A stretch of DNA of 64,000 nucleotides from Dasypus novemcinctus. Its lineage: Eukaryota > Chordata > Mammalia > Cingulata > Dasypodidae. Shown one piece after another: positions 35,826 to 49,216 of the stretch. The notes under the pieces are model-generated. The model was not told the DNA's origin. It saw only the letters and a program-made list of their open reading frames with translations, and ran no database searches. The stretch lies in contig NC_080695.1 in the NCBI RefSeq assembly GCF_030445035.2, forward strand, positions 50,733,954 to 50,797,953, given 5' to 3'. The translations under genes and the position numbers were made by a program. The first letter of the stretch is position 1; the number at the start of each line of letters is the position of its first letter.

Positions 35826-36364
35826 AATCACTATTTTTAATAGTATTGTTAAATCCTATTAAATAAATTGATACCTTCAAAAAATTGACTTAAATTACAG
35901 TTGAACAAGTTTAGATTATAGAGACTTTAAAAAATATGTTTTAAGACCCTGAATATGGGAATTTTACAAACTGGAATGATTAAACACTGATCTATACTCT
36001 GAACCTAAGCTGATTTGACTGAAATTGTCAGTTTTCCTTAGTTCTACTGAAACAGATCTACTTACTTGACAGACCTAGTGTTTTATCAATAATGGAAGCA
36101 TCAATCATAAGTGTTTACTACTTATGCAGTAAACCTAACAGCAAAACAAACAAAAGGAGTGGCTGAAATTCCCTAGTCTAATTAGAAGAAAATAAAATGT
36201 CATGTTTATGTTTATGTTTTTTTCATTTATAAAACATATTTGATATTAGAACTTAATTATGACTTTGTCTTTCTATTTCTAACACTCTGTGGTAATATGT
36301 ACACGTTTTAAATAAATTGGAATCATTTCAATTGGAAATATTCAAACTAACCTAATTTTATTTT

Positions 36365-36530
36365 ACTTTATTTTTTTAGTTTCTCTTCCCCGCACCCTCC
36401 CTCCCAGTTGTCTACTCTCTGTGTCAACTCGCTGTGTGTGCTTCTGTGACCACTTCTATCCTGATAGTGGCACCAGGAATCTGTGTTTCTTTTTGCTGCA
36501 TCATCTTGCATCAGCTCTCTGTGTTTGCAG
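36365..36530 (-). mobile_element. DAS SINE tail fragment
   Basis: The minus strand shows the SINE body units (AAACACAGAGAGCTGATGCA, GTCACAGAAGCACACACAGC) and a T/A-rich tail. The tRNA-like head is missing. Confidence 0.65.
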
Positions 36531-36539
36531 TCCTAATTT

Positions 36540-37595
36540 GATTTTTAATTGAATCCACAAGTCTGAAATATAACTGATTTCTTCCTATTAGTTGACAATT
36601 TCTACTGCAAAGTGAGTCAAAAGCAAAATTAGCCTTCAAAAAGTAGTTAAATATATGCAAGTGATCACAGTCTGACTGTATTGCTGCAGCAGGCTGCCTA
36701 GCCACCCTCACCCTTCCCTTTGTCCTTGAAAGAGGAGTCTTACTTTTCTTTGAAAAAGAATATGCCTGGGTTGAAAAAAATATATTTTCCAGCTTTTCTT
36801 TAGCAAACGGTCATTACAAAGCAAGTTTTTGCTAACTAGATGCAAGACAAATTCACCACTTGAAATTCCCAAGGAGGCTCTTCAAAGCTGGATGACTTTA
36901 TTTTTTCTCTCCAGCCTTTCTTTGCATGTCTGAATGTGGCTCTGATATCAGAGATGGAATAGCCATCCTCCAACAAGGATGAAAAGGCAAAGCAACTCAC
37001 AGAACTTTGACTCTGATGTATTTCAATCAGTAGATTGGATAGCAGAAGTCCAGTCTACCTCTTGACCTTTCATTAGGATACACATTGAGAAGTCTTCAAG
37101 CATTTCCATTTTAAAAAGAACTGCATATACATATATGTATACAAAATAATTGTGTTTGTTTTTAAATACTGAATTTGGAATAAACACCTTTGGAAAGTTG
37201 CTTGTATTCATACAACACCCTTCGGGAATCAACTCATCTTGTAGAAAGCCAGATACTGGTGAAGGAAAGTATAGGGGATTCTTAATGACACAAAATCTGT
37301 AACATCCTCATGTCCCTGGAAATTGGGCCCAAACAATTCTTTCTACTTTAAGTTGTAACTATTCAGGCAATTACTCACTAGGGCATGACTGTCTAGTCTA
37401 GAGACAAAGCCAATAACTAACAGATTAAGGTAAAACTTGCCATGTGGAGACACTTCAGACTGCATAGCAGAAAACCAATCCATACCAAATCCACTTTCTT
37501 ATGAAATATTAAACCTGGACACAGGCAGTTTTCCCTTAATTAATCCTGTTCTGCAGGTTTACTATCTACCAGGCTGAGACAATAACGTCTTCCTA
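36540..37595. other. Non-coding intronic stretch
   Basis: No gene or repeat could be identified with confidence. Confidence 0.4.
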
Positions 37596-37599
37596 AAAA

Positions 37600-37960
37600 C
37601 TAATATCAGATACACAAAGATGTGATTATAGCAAACTTAATGAATGTGATCAACAGCACTGCATTATATATTTAAATGTGGTTAAAAGGGGATATTTTAA
37701 GTTGTATATATACCATAAAAATTTAAAAAATCAATGGGACTGTACAACACAGAGGACTGTAATTTAAACCATGGACTATAGACAGTAGTAAAATGTGCTT
37801 TCTTCAATTGTAATAAAGGTACTACACGAATGATTGGTGTTAATAATAGGATGGTATACGGGAACTCTATTTGGGTATGATTTTTCTGTTAACCCACAAT
37901 TTTGCTAAGAAAAAATGATTTCATTAAAATCATTTTATGTAAAAATTAAAATAATGCCTA
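37600..37960 (+). mobile_element. L1 3' end fragment
   Basis: Carries the L1 3'UTR phrases 'ccatggactatagacagtag', 'gttaataataggatggtatacgggaactct' and 'atttttctgttaacccacaa', followed by an A-rich end. It shares the same core with 48,190-48,425. Confidence 0.65.
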
Positions 37961-38494
37961 TAGTGCAATATACATTATACATATTTTTTAGCATCTCAGG
38001 ATCTTCATTTCAAATCGAAAATTTTAAAATAAAAAAAAATATTGGAACAGGCTTTTTACCAAAAGTAACCTGCTGCCTGAAAGAGTAATTATTTAAATTA
38101 TTAACTTTATTTGCATATCAATACTGCATGGAAGAACTTCATATATCTGTGTTAAAGATGTTCAAATGTTTGTTTTATATGTAACCTTTTTTCCCCCAAT
38201 TTGCTTAGGTTTTATAGAAAGGGGAATAGTGATCAAAGTTTCAATTGTTTCAGAATCTACAAGGACAAAATCCAGTGACCAGCATCCATTAAGAGCATTG
38301 ATACTTATTAAAACACAGGAACGCAGGTATCCTGAAAAAGTAAAACATGGATATAAAGGCAGAAAATTAGCATGGACGGAATCACATAGGAATGTGGAAA
38401 GTTGCCTAATTATCTACTTATTTATGTCCTCTTTTATGAAGGTGAAAGGAGAATGTGAAGTGAAGAAAGAAGTCATTTCAGGATATGTTGTGGT

Positions 38495-38890
38495 ACTCGC
38501 CGTAGTACCTAAGAATGTGATCTTATTTGAAAATGTCATTTCAGATGAATTTAATTATGATAAAATGAGATCTAATTGGAGGAGGGTAGACCTTTAAACC
38601 AACATGGTAGGTACCCATATAAGAAGAGAAGAGATGGAGACACACAAGGGAGAAGACCATGTGAAGACCAAGGCAGGGGAGTCACAGTGTATGAGCCCAC
38701 AGAGTGGCAAGGAATGCTGGCCACCTCCAGAAGTTAGGAAGAGGCATGGAAGAATTCTTACCTAGAGCCTTCGGAGAGTGCATGGCCCCCTGAAACTTTG
38801 CTGACTTGTAGACTTCCAGAACGGTGAGAAATAAATTTCTGTTGTGTTAAGCCATTAAATTCATGGTAACTTGTTATTACAGCCCTAGAA
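38495..38890 (+). mobile_element. MLT1-type MaLR LTR
   Basis: Has the MLT1 order 'acctaagaatgtgatcttatttgaaa...', then '...ccagaacggtgagaaataaatttctgttgtgttaagccatt' and '...tgttattacagccctagaaa'. The 143-aa open frame at 38,166-38,597 runs into it and is not a gene. Confidence 0.75.
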
Positions 38891-38899
38891 AGGAATAAA

Positions 38900-40800
38900 G
38901 GAAGCATATATGAAAGCACTAGTAAAACACCCCTTTATTTTATAGATTTAATTAGCATAGAAATATTTAGTTTATGCAGACTTTTGTTCAATATGTAAAA
39001 ATTTGTTGTGCATTTGTTGTTTTGCTGTTTCAGAGCCCCTCTTGCTTAAGGAAACTTCTCCTCTCTCTTAAACTATTCCAATTTTAAGAAGTCTGTTAAT
39101 CACATTTTCTTACCATGTGACTCGAGCTGAGCTAGTATAGACTACCAATCTACCTGATCTCATAGATTGGATTTGGGAATGGTGTCACATAACTCATACT
39201 GGTCCATTAAGAATGTGTTCCAAAAAGCTGCGCTAGGTTAGAAGAGTCCTGTTGTTACTGGCTAAGGAAGGCTAGAATGTTGCCATCCTCACATCTCGAG
39301 TCCTAGATTCCAGTCCTGCACCAAATGCCCTGGAACACTGAATTACTGCTTAGACTAGCTTGATTTGGGTTCCTGTCAGTTACAGTGGAAATAAAAAGTT
39401 TTCCTCCCTACAATATTAGATCTAGCCACTAATTAATGGTACTTATTTATGGACTCCAGGTTAATCCAAGAATTTGATCAAGATTGTGTATCTTCACTCT
39501 TTTATTTCCTACCAATGTATTAGCATATCTATAGAATTCAAAGTGAGCAGAGACTTAATTATGGTCCTTGAGGTTCTTCCCTTTAAGTTTTGGGGTGGGA
39601 ATGGAAGAAATAGAATGAAAATAAGAAAAGCATGGGACTGATTTGTATTTCAATACTGGTAGCTCTACTCAAGGTACTTCCAAGGCTATTTGCACACATG
39701 GATAGAACAACCAGGGCCCGAGGTAGTCACTGATAAGCACTGCAAATCCCACCATCTTTGCTAAAACAGAAGGTACAATTCGAAAATCAGCCCACTAAAA
39801 ACCAACCCATTATGATGACTGGACATGTGATATTCGTGCCAGGATCTGCACTGGATAAGTAATTTGGCTAGCAATATCTGGCAATGAGTAGGGATTAAAG
39901 TACAATCAATTTAATGAAGCTGTTAGAGCATAGAACTTAACCTAAAGGACTGTCTAAAATGCATCTGCAGCACAGCATAAAGCCCCTTGGCATCTGCAGT
40001 AGTAGAGCATCAAGTATGGAGGGCACAATTACACACTGGGGACCTACTGTGAGTCAGGGACTGGACTTCATGCTGAGCATAGAGCGAGGTAAAAATGAAA
40101 TGATTCCTCTCCCCATGAGGTAAATTCTTTCTGATTAGACATTCTTTAAAATATCAATATACCATTAATTCCTTATCTTAATAAACCCTATGGAATATTG
40201 TCCATATAGGCTAATTAACACCACAGTAGCAAAAATCATTCTAAATTTCATTGCCTGTGATGGCAGGAGGACTCTACTTATGGAGTTACTAAGAGACCCA
40301 GCCTGACTGAGCAGCCATTATCCTGGTGACTGCTGAACTCCACTTAAGAAAGGGATGGAAGAATGAACCAGGTTCTTATGACTCCCATTTTATAGGGCGT
40401 TCACTCCAATGTCATCAGCCAGAGCAAGCAACACCACCCCCAACTCTTAAAAGGGTAAGGCAGTGCATCATGACCCTGTATCCAGAAGTCAGGAGGATGG
40501 GATCCATTTGGAGAGCAGCACCAATGACTACCACACACAGAGAAGTCCAAGGTGATGTGAAGCTTCACAACAGGAGATTTAGCCTAGTCTGGGTGATCAG
40601 AAGATGCCTCTTTTAGGAGATCATGCACAAACTGAGTGTAAAATGGTTAACTAAAGGAGAGTGGGGTTAAAGAAGAAAGGACTGCACTTGTAAAAGCCCA
40701 TCAGTAGAAAGAATCATAGCCATATATGTTATTGGAAAATCATTTGGATGAAGTGCAGTGAGTGAGATTAAGGGTCGAGGAAGAAATGCTGAGGGATTAG
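38900..40800. other. Non-coding intronic stretch
   Basis: No gene was seen. 39,110-39,410 has LTR-like features (ends in a GGAAATAAAAAG-type signal) but I cannot assign it. A 96-codon frame at 40,326-40,616 shows no domain. Confidence 0.4.
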
Positions 40801-40804
40801 GTCT

Positions 40805-40998
40805 GTTACAGAATATTTTACTGGGGATTGATCCCAGAACTTTTACATGCACTGAACAACTGAGCTACATCTACTCCCCAAAGAGAGTCGGTGTTTTATC
40901 ATTTTTTCATTTGTTTATTTGTTTGTTTATAGGAGGTAACAGGACTTTGTACATAGGAAACAGTTGCTCAACCACCTGAACTACATCCACTCCCCTGT
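40805..40998 (-). mobile_element. Two DAS SINE head fragments in tandem
   Basis: The minus strand contains GGGGAGTAGATGTAGCTCAG (about 40,860-40,879) and GGGGAGTGGATGTAGTTCAG (about 40,975-40,995). Each is followed by a decayed B box, and a T-rich tail lies between them. This is SINE-into-SINE or a dimeric element. Confidence 0.7.
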
Positions 40999-40999
40999 T

Positions 41000-43130
41000 A
41001 CAGAATTTTAATTGTAGTATAAGAATATAGGAAAATATAGTGTGGGTTTTAATCAAGAAAAGGATAAGTCACATTTTTTTTTGGAAAGATGAGAGAAGTA
41101 GTAAGAATAAATGTGATAAAAACCTTTAAGAGGCAAAGAATTTAGTAGGAAAAGGGTGAGGATGGTTAAGTCTATTAGTGGTAATAGAGATAGAGAAAAT
41201 GAGATGGATTCCAGGAATATATTTGAGGTGGAGGAAAGGACTTTGTGATCGATTTAATAATGGGGTGAGGAAGAAAAATGTACCCATGAAAGAAACCAAT
41301 TTACAACTGAAACAACTGGATAAAACGTGTACCACTCATTTACTATGATGGACAACAGCAGAGAATGAGCATATTTGCCAAGCAAAATAGCAGAGATCGT
41401 TTCAGTCACAGGGTTCAAGGGCACGGGTAATACCAAGTGGACATGTGGCATTGTGAGTTAGAGATCTAGTTCTGGAACACAAAGAAAAACTTGAATCAGG
41501 GATGTAAATATAAGAGTTCATTATTATTACTATCATGGTCTTTGAATCCATGAGTGTTTGTGATCCTCAGGGAAAGAATGCGATGGAAAAATGTGGAACT
41601 CCAACTAATTCCTCTACTAAAGTTGTCAGAAGACAAGAAAGCAAAGAAAATAAGGGAATAACCAGTGTGATAGCAGAAAAATCAAGAAATTATGTTCTAA
41701 TTGAAAGAAATGGGAAAAGGGTATTAAGTCAGAAGAAATGGTTAATGGTACTGAATACTTCCAAGAAATATGAGAAAAGAAGAATGCCAGGTGGATTTAT
41801 TCATCCAATTGAAAAAAAAAATGAAAGAACTTGTCAGTAGAAGAGTGCTAAAGCCAAATCAAAATGTTTAAAACAGAAAGAAGTGTGGAAATTGAGAAAA
41901 CTAATGCAGATAATTCTTTTGAATTTTTTTCTTAGAGCACAGACACTAGAGGAAGATAAGGGGTCAAAGATGCTTTAATATATATAAGATATATAAATAT
42001 ACATATGCAAATGTGCATGTGAAAGAGTGTGTGTATACAGGTGTCTGAGAACTTTTTGAGTATATTTTGAATGCTATTGGGAAAGATCTAGTAGAGAACT
42101 GACAGTTGAAAATGCATTGGAAGGAAGTTAACCCCTAGCTTAATTTTCCTGAATCAGTAGATAGGAATGGAGTCTAGAGCCTAGAGCATGGAATGGATTA
42201 GACTTTGGTAGGGGAAACATGCCCATTTAAATGAGAGAGAAAGAACAGAAAATAGGTGCACATGCAGGTAGATTCATGGATTTGTTGTGGGAAACCACTT
42301 CTATAATGCCCTTTATCTGTTTGTGTGTGAGTGTGTCCTTGTATGCCTTTCAGATAGGAAGTGATAGTGTTTGCTCAGAAAGGAGTATGCATGTATTTAC
42401 GTAATAATTTCCGTAACAGTATCTAAGAGCTTAACATAATTAGTACTCCCTTTCAGTATTAAAATATTAAAGCTCTGTTTCCAAGGTCAGTCTAGAAAAT
42501 AAAGGAAAACAAGTGCTTTAACCGATTTTTAAAAAAGGTCACCAGATTTGTCATTTTCTACTTCATTTGATTTAACAATATTTAAGAAAAGGGCAGCTAA
42601 ATTATTTCATATGAAATGAAATTTCTCAACAATTGCACACATCAAAAATTCTTTGGTAATGTTGATTCAAACTTCCTTAATGATTTCATATTTAGATTGA
42701 CTGAAAGGGATACAGTTCATTTACCGAGATTTTTTTCCTCATATAATTTGAACATGACTTTATAGTATGTGTAGCCATTAATTTGAGCTGAGCGACCCTG
42801 CCACTGCCAGACCAATTTCACCATAAATTGACTCTTTCTACAGTAGTCTGGAAGGAACAAGAAAATAGTACAATTGGTTACGAGGAAACACAGTGGAAAC
42901 CACTGTCTGAAAGTTTAGTGACAACAACCTCAGGAGAGAGTATAAAATGGAGGGAGTATGGATGAAGCTGTGAGAATAACTGCAGCCAGCTATGCCTGTT
43001 GAGTCTACAGCAACAGCTCCTCTACTGATCAGACAACTTTTCACTAAAAATTATTTCCATTCTACACGTTTTTAACCAATGAGTGACCTGAAATATAAAC
43101 ATCAAAGGCACATTTGCACTTTGGATTCCT
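41000..43130. other. Non-coding intronic stretch
   Basis: AT-rich sequence flanking exon B. A 101-codon Lys-rich frame (41,535-41,840 plus) has the composition of chance translation of A-rich DNA. No gene was seen. Confidence 0.45.
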
Positions 43131-43133
43131 TAC

Positions 43134-43386
<253 letters not shown>

Positions 43387-43439
43387 TTACAAAATAAATG
43401 TTAGAAAAAAGAATTAAAATATTATTAGTTCCCCAAAAT

Positions 43440-43675
43440 AACAGTTCTCTATGAAACAGAACAGTGTAAGGAATTAGTGCACACATTTTGGATTACAACA
43501 GATCTTGCTTCAATTTTACCTCTGCCCCTAGTGGTTGTGTGATCTTCATTACAATTAACATCCAAGTCAGCTTTTTGTGAAATATGAATAATCATAGCAC
43601 CTGCATCATAGAAATGTATGGGTATAATTCTTAGAATAGTGACTGATATATAGGCCAATTATTTTGCCTTATAAT
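43440..43675 (+). repeat. MIR fragment
   Basis: Follows the MIR core order: 'gcttcaattttacctctgcccctagtggttgtgtgatctt...', then '...tgaataatcatagcacctgcatcatag', then 'tcttagaatagtgactgatatatagg'. It lies in intron close to exon B. Confidence 0.65.
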
Positions 43676-44636
43676 TATTATAAACATATACACATGTTTA
43701 TAATAATTGTATGTTTTTGCATTCATAGTTAATCAACAGCTTTATCAAGGTAGAAGTTCTTACAGGTCTAAAAACTAGAAGAAACTTTAAGTGGTTTTTA
43801 AACCAATTGAATGATCATAGCATTGTCCAAGAGATTTATTAGTTTAGCAAGTGAATATTTTCAACTGTATTTTATGAAAAAAAATTATTAATGTTTATAA
43901 GAAGTCCAATCTGAAAAAAGGTACCATAATTCACATGATTCAGTCTAACAGCCTGGCATAATTCACCATACCAAAAGCCACTCCAAATGACCAGTATCAC
44001 TGGTATCATATTAATCTGTGTAGTAGATATACTATAGTTGATAATTAAGAGTTATTTACTATGGGATTGTGTCATATTTGAAAATTTATATGATTACTGT
44101 GACTAAAATGTTTGAATACATTTCAATAGTTAGAATTCAAAAGTCATTAGACTTTACACAAATCCATGCAATCAAGTTGGTTACAAAAGTCCAAACTAAA
44201 ACTTCCAGAGCTAATATAATATTCTCCCAACATATGAGAAAGCTCTACTTTGTACTGATCTTCTTCTGCTTTTTTCTTTTTCTTTTACTGTTTCTTTTTT
44301 TTTATGACTGACAGTGGCTTTACTTTTACTTTTCACCTAATACATTTGATACTTATTTCCTAGGTTGGGAATGCGATGGATAATACTTATTTTGGTTACC
44401 CTACATAAAGGTAAATACAGAGAAACTTTCAGGGAGACAAATTTACATAGGAATTGAAAGAAAACACAGTTATCAAAAAATAGAATTTGGTGAAAAAGGA
44501 AGTTTAAAAAAAGCTCAAGTACAGAGAATAAACTAAAATTATTCAATGAAATTTAAAATCACCCAGGAAACAACTTCATAATTTATGAAGAAATCTTTGT
44601 GAGGACTAATATAGTAAATAAAGGCCCTTTCTGTTT

Positions 44637-44925
44637 TTTAAATAAAATTTTATTGAAGGATATCCTTCATACATGAACATACATAAACACTAAGTTCATT
44701 GTAAATGTTGTGAACTTACAAAACAAACATGCATCTCGTACAGGGCCCATACATCACCCCACCAGCAACACCTTGTATTGTTGTAAAACATTTGTTACAA
44801 ACTATGAAATAGCATCATCAAAATATTACTATTGACTATAGTGTCCTTCTTACATTTGGTGTATTTTCCCCCCAATCCACCTGATTATTAATACCCTTTA
44901 TTAGTAGTATACATGTAATGGCCTT
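44637..44925 (-). mobile_element. Xenarthran L1 3'UTR-type fragment
   Basis: Shares with 49,217-49,390 the phrases 'attttattgaaggatatcc', 'gttgtgaacttacaaaacaa' and 'acatttgttacaaactat', read here on the plus strand and implying a minus-strand element. The assignment to L1 3'UTR is tentative. Confidence 0.45.
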
Positions 44926-44949
44926 TTCTAATTGGACATATAGTAAAGC

Positions 44950-45395
44950 CAACGTTATGGGTGGAATTGCATCCTCCAAAAATATATGTTGAAGTCCTAA
45001 TCCCCAGTACCTCAGAATGTGAATTTATTTGGAAAAAAAAGGTTGTTACAGATGGAATTAGGCAAATTAGAATGAGGTCATTCTGGATTATGGTGAACCC
45101 TTAATCCAATATGGCTGTTGGCTTTCTAAGAAGAAAGTTGACATAGACCCAGATGCTGCAGGCAGAGGTAGAGTTAAACCACAAACCAAGGAATGCCAGA
45201 GATTACCTGCCACAAACGGAAGCCAGAAGAGAGGCATGCAACTTATTCTTCTCTACAGACTTCTCTACAGGGAGCATGGACATTCCGACACCTTAATTTA
45301 GCCGTTCAGCCTCCAGAACTGTAAGACAATGTATCTCTTTTATTTTCAGCCATCCAATTTGTAGTACTTTGTTAGGTAAGCTTTGGAAACTTAGG
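44950..45395 (+). mobile_element. MLT1-type MaLR LTR
   Basis: A clear MLT1/MaLR layout: 'gttatgggtggaattgcatcc', then 'atatgttgaagtcctaatcc', 'agtacctcagaatgtgaattt', 'ccttaatccaatatggctg' and '...ccagaactgtaagacaatg'. Confidence 0.85.
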
Positions 45396-45414
45396 CTGTC
45401 AAGTATCATCACTG

Positions 45415-45575
45415 AGGATAAAGATATTAACTAATTTTTTCCTCACAATTGTCCAGCAAGGCAATCGATATTATTATTAGAATGTAACAGGTAAGTAAGC
45501 TGGTGTCCAAAAATATTAGTTATTGTGTTCAAAGCAATACTGGAAGAGAAAGAGAATTTAAACCCAACTCTGACT
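45415..45575 (-). repeat. Probable MIR fragment
   Basis: The pattern 'cctcacaattgtccagcaaggca...attattatta' and then '...gtaagtaagctggtgtcc' matches diverged MIR in the reverse sense. Confidence 0.45.
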
Positions 45576-47634
45576 TACAAAACAGTCATAATTTCTTGTC
45601 TAGCATCCAAACATGATAGACAAGAGCTAGGAATCTTAGGATGTTAAAAATATTCTAATCCTTCTCAGGTAAAATAAGTTTGTATTAAATTTGTTTAATC
45701 TAGTTTGGAGGAGAATAAATAAAAGGAAGTAGAAATGTGGAATGTTTCAAGGAGAGGCAAAGGAAGCAAAAAGCAGAAGAAAGTATTCTTTACCAGATCA
45801 ATCAAAATCATTTTAGAATGGGTAATGGGATTCATATCTCATTGTCCAGCTCTATTTATTAGTAATACATTTCATCCGATGAGGAATATCCCCATCTATT
45901 CATGCCCTAGTACTCTAATATCACAGACAATACACAATTTTCCTTTTATTATTGGACTTCCTCTAAAATTAATTTTAAAACATTTCTGTAAATATTTGAA
46001 AATGTCAATTACTGATACTTGCTTAGCAACCTTCAAAGAGCAAATAATTTTTCTGTAAAGATTAGCCAATATATTTGCAAAAAAAAGAGAAACACTGGAA
46101 GCAGGAAAAAGAAAGAAAAAGTCAAGTGAGTAATAGCAGTGAAATAGCAGCCTCCACACTGCCCTTAGGGGTTGGTGGCCCAGGGTAGCTTACACACCAG
46201 TTTCTGACTTGTTGCCTCACCCATTGCCCAACACCCATTGCCAAATTAAGAAGAGTTTCCTTTATAGCATGCCCCCAAAATAAGGCAAAAAAAGTTTGTT
46301 CCTAGTAAAAAGGCTGTACTAGACACTGTTTTCCTTGTGACTACTCTAGGGATGCCGGCCCATGACATCTAGAGAGTTCCATAAATACCCAGTCTCCTCT
46401 ATCCCAGTCAAGTGGAGTGTGAAAGCTGACACAAAAATAATCTAAAACCAACTTTTGAAGTACTGGTATTGCTATGTAGACCCAAAAGTATCAAACAGGA
46501 TATAAAACTAGGACAAGATTGGGCCCTTTAGAAATATTTTATTCTCCATTTGGGTGGAAAATCAAATAGGAGGGAAATGGCTTGAATAGCCTAATTTTAG
46601 AGGTGGATTTGCTGGCTTAAGAAGTATTTATCATGAAGGATTTTGGAATTCATGGATAACATAAAAAAGAAAGAAATGGAAAACAGCAGGCAGATCAAAG
46701 GGTAAAAAATATTGAAGATGGCTAGTATCTTAGAAGTATAAGAAATAGTGAAAATAGTTATTTACTGATTGAGAATTAAACTTGAAGTGGAAATGGAATT
46801 ACAATTATGACAATTACAGTACTATGAACAGAATTAGCATCTTAAGCAGGGTAAAATATCCATCTATATATCAAACCGCCTAATACATATTAGGAAATAG
46901 AACAAAGCTCAGCTCTGATCTGCTTTAAGATAGATTTATTTAGCTATTTAATTTTCAGCTTTTTTTTTTCAATTTGACAGCATAATGTCAAAATGAAGGG
47001 ATTAAAATAAGAATAACATAGGTATCCTTTTATTATCTCACTGAATATTTTTAAATGTTATTCCAGCAGAGAAACCAATCTGAATGCCTGCCTTTGGGTG
47101 GAATTTATACAACACATTTTCATCCAATTCTACTTATATATTGAAAACTAAGTGCCCCTAAAGAGTCACCTGCACAAGTGTTTTTTCCATCTGTGCTTTG
47201 ACCAAAACTGAATAGCTATGTGACAATGATTCAAAGTTAAACCTTCATAATAACTGATAGAACATATGACTAATAATTGCTCTATTACACATCTTCTTCA
47301 TGTAAAAATACAAGCCAGAATATTTAATAGTTACAGAATTCACTGAAAACTTTTTCTACAGAATCTTCTGTAGAACCCCTGCCTTTCTTGATTGTCAAAA
47401 ACCATGGTGATTTTGGACAGCATGATATGCAATTTTAGTGCACTGATTAATAAATTATAAAGGTAAAGCACAGAATACTAAGCATTCTATTAATTGTACC
47501 TTTCCAGAACACAGACAGAAATTCTGAGTTAAATGAGCTCACGCAAAGCAACATAGAACAGCAGCCCCAGTTTCTGTAAAGGAAGGAAACCTACCTCATG
47601 ACACCAGAGAATTTGATTTAACTACTAAAAGCAA

Positions 47635-47835
47635 TTAACACTTAAAACTTGCCTTCCCTGTGTCAAGCATTTGTATTTACTTAATCCTCCAAAGAGTTCT
47701 ATGAGATTGTTATTTTATTATACCTATTTATAAGATTAAAATAACAAGGTTTAAAAATATTTTTGTAATGTGAGTAGCCAGTAATTGATAGAACTAAGAT
47801 TTCTAATCATCTAACTCGGAGCCCCAAAACATGAG
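47635..47835 (-). repeat. MIR fragment
   Basis: 'cactt...ctgtgtcaagcatttgtatttacttaatcctccaaagagttctatgag' followed by an 'attataccta' segment and '...gatttctaatcatctaact' reproduces the reverse-complement MIR layout. Confidence 0.65.
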
Positions 47836-48189
47836 CGACCATCACACACACTGCCCATGCATCCCATATTTTCTGCCAGAACTGCCTTTCATCATTTCAA
47901 GACACAGGCTGCCATTCTTTCACTGACACAGTGTGTAGGATAGTTGTCATTGGAGTGAAGAGAGAAGAGAGGAAACTGGTTTTCCCTTGATACCAAAGCA
48001 ACCAATCTTTTTTGCCCATTCATATTAAACAGCTGGCTGATTATTAGAAATGGAAAAGAGGTATGATTAATCAAATCTGACTAAACTGATAACTGTTAAC
48101 TAATGAATTAGATAATCTAATGGACAGTCTGATGTATATCCAGGCAAATGGAAAGATTCGAAGCACTGTGGTATATATGTTATTAGAAT

Positions 48190-48425
48190 AAAAGTTTAAG
48201 AACAAAACAAAACAGAACTACACAACACAGAGAAGCATATCATAAATGTTGGACTATAGTTAATAGTACATTTACACGAATGTTCTTTTTTGCTTAAATG
48301 AATTGTAGCAAATGTACCGCACTAATGCAAGGTGCTAATAATAGGGTGGTATATGGGAACTCTGTAGGGAAAGCATAATTTTTCTGTAAACCCACAACAT
48401 CTCTAATTGAAAAAAATGCTCTGGT
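48190..48425 (+). mobile_element. L1 3' end fragment
   Basis: Phrases 'ggactatagttaatagtaca', 'caaatgtaccgcactaatgcaaggtgctaataatagggtggtatatgggaactctgta' and 'tttttctgtaaacccacaac' are typical of L1 3'UTR ends. Confidence 0.75.
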
Positions 48426-48429
48426 AAAA

Positions 48430-49210
48430 TCCTCTATGAATGAAAGGCTCAAGAATAGGCAATAATGTCTCATATTCTAGATTAATGGCATTATTCAGAG
48501 AAGTTGGAGGAGCAAGAGTCATTCATGCTTATCAATTCAAAGATCATTAGTGTGATGGGCAATAAAAAATTAATACTGACAGTGAAGGAAACAGGGCTGT
48601 ACATTCAGATACTACAGAAAGTATTTTAAGAAATGAGGTAGCTAATTTTTTTATATAAAACTTATTTTTTAAAGTGCTCTATACAAGAAAAATAGGAACA
48701 TTTTGGTCATTCTCTCTTACTAAGTAATATACTAGCTCCACTTACAAGCTGCTAAAATCTTCTGATTTTCACATTTCTTTTCACCAAGCCAATTTCTCCA
48801 ACACAGATAATATTTATGTGTCTCTTATGAAAATCTTTGTGCATTTCTTATCTTTCTCACATTAAAAGCACACTTCTATAAGTGCAGAGAATACTGATTC
48901 TAGGCTCCAAAATATCAAAAAGTGTTTGGTGAAAATACAGAATTCTTTATTTCATTCAGCCATAGGAACTGAATCAGAAAATCTAGGGCCTGGGAAGAGG
49001 AGTCTACATTTCAACAACTCTACCTCCTCCAAACATTCCTGTACACAGTATTATTTATTACTGAACTAAGCTTGTTATATTTCCCTTGTTACAAAATGTG
49101 TCAAGTTTACTAAGATACGATTCTCAATAAATCTAACATTCTCTTCTTTAGATCCTAAGTAAGTAATTTTCCCAGAATTTCTGTACTGATATTTATGTGA
49201 TATTTCAAGG
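48430..49210. other. Non-coding intronic stretch
   Basis: No gene or clear repeat. Confidence 0.4.
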
Positions 49211-49216
49211 AAACAT

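Larger units (their letters stand above)
22959..43133 (-). other. Intron between CSMD-like exons B and C (20.2 kb)
   Basis: GT-AG bounded, phase 1. It is filled with SINEs, LTRs and a CpG-rich insert that are listed separately. 22,959-24,420 contains no recognisable gene or repeat. Large introns are normal for CSMD genes. Confidence 0.75.

Noticed and set aside
38166..38597. 143-codon plus-strand frame as a gene
   Set aside because: The second part is an MLT1 LTR and the first part has no recognisable domain.
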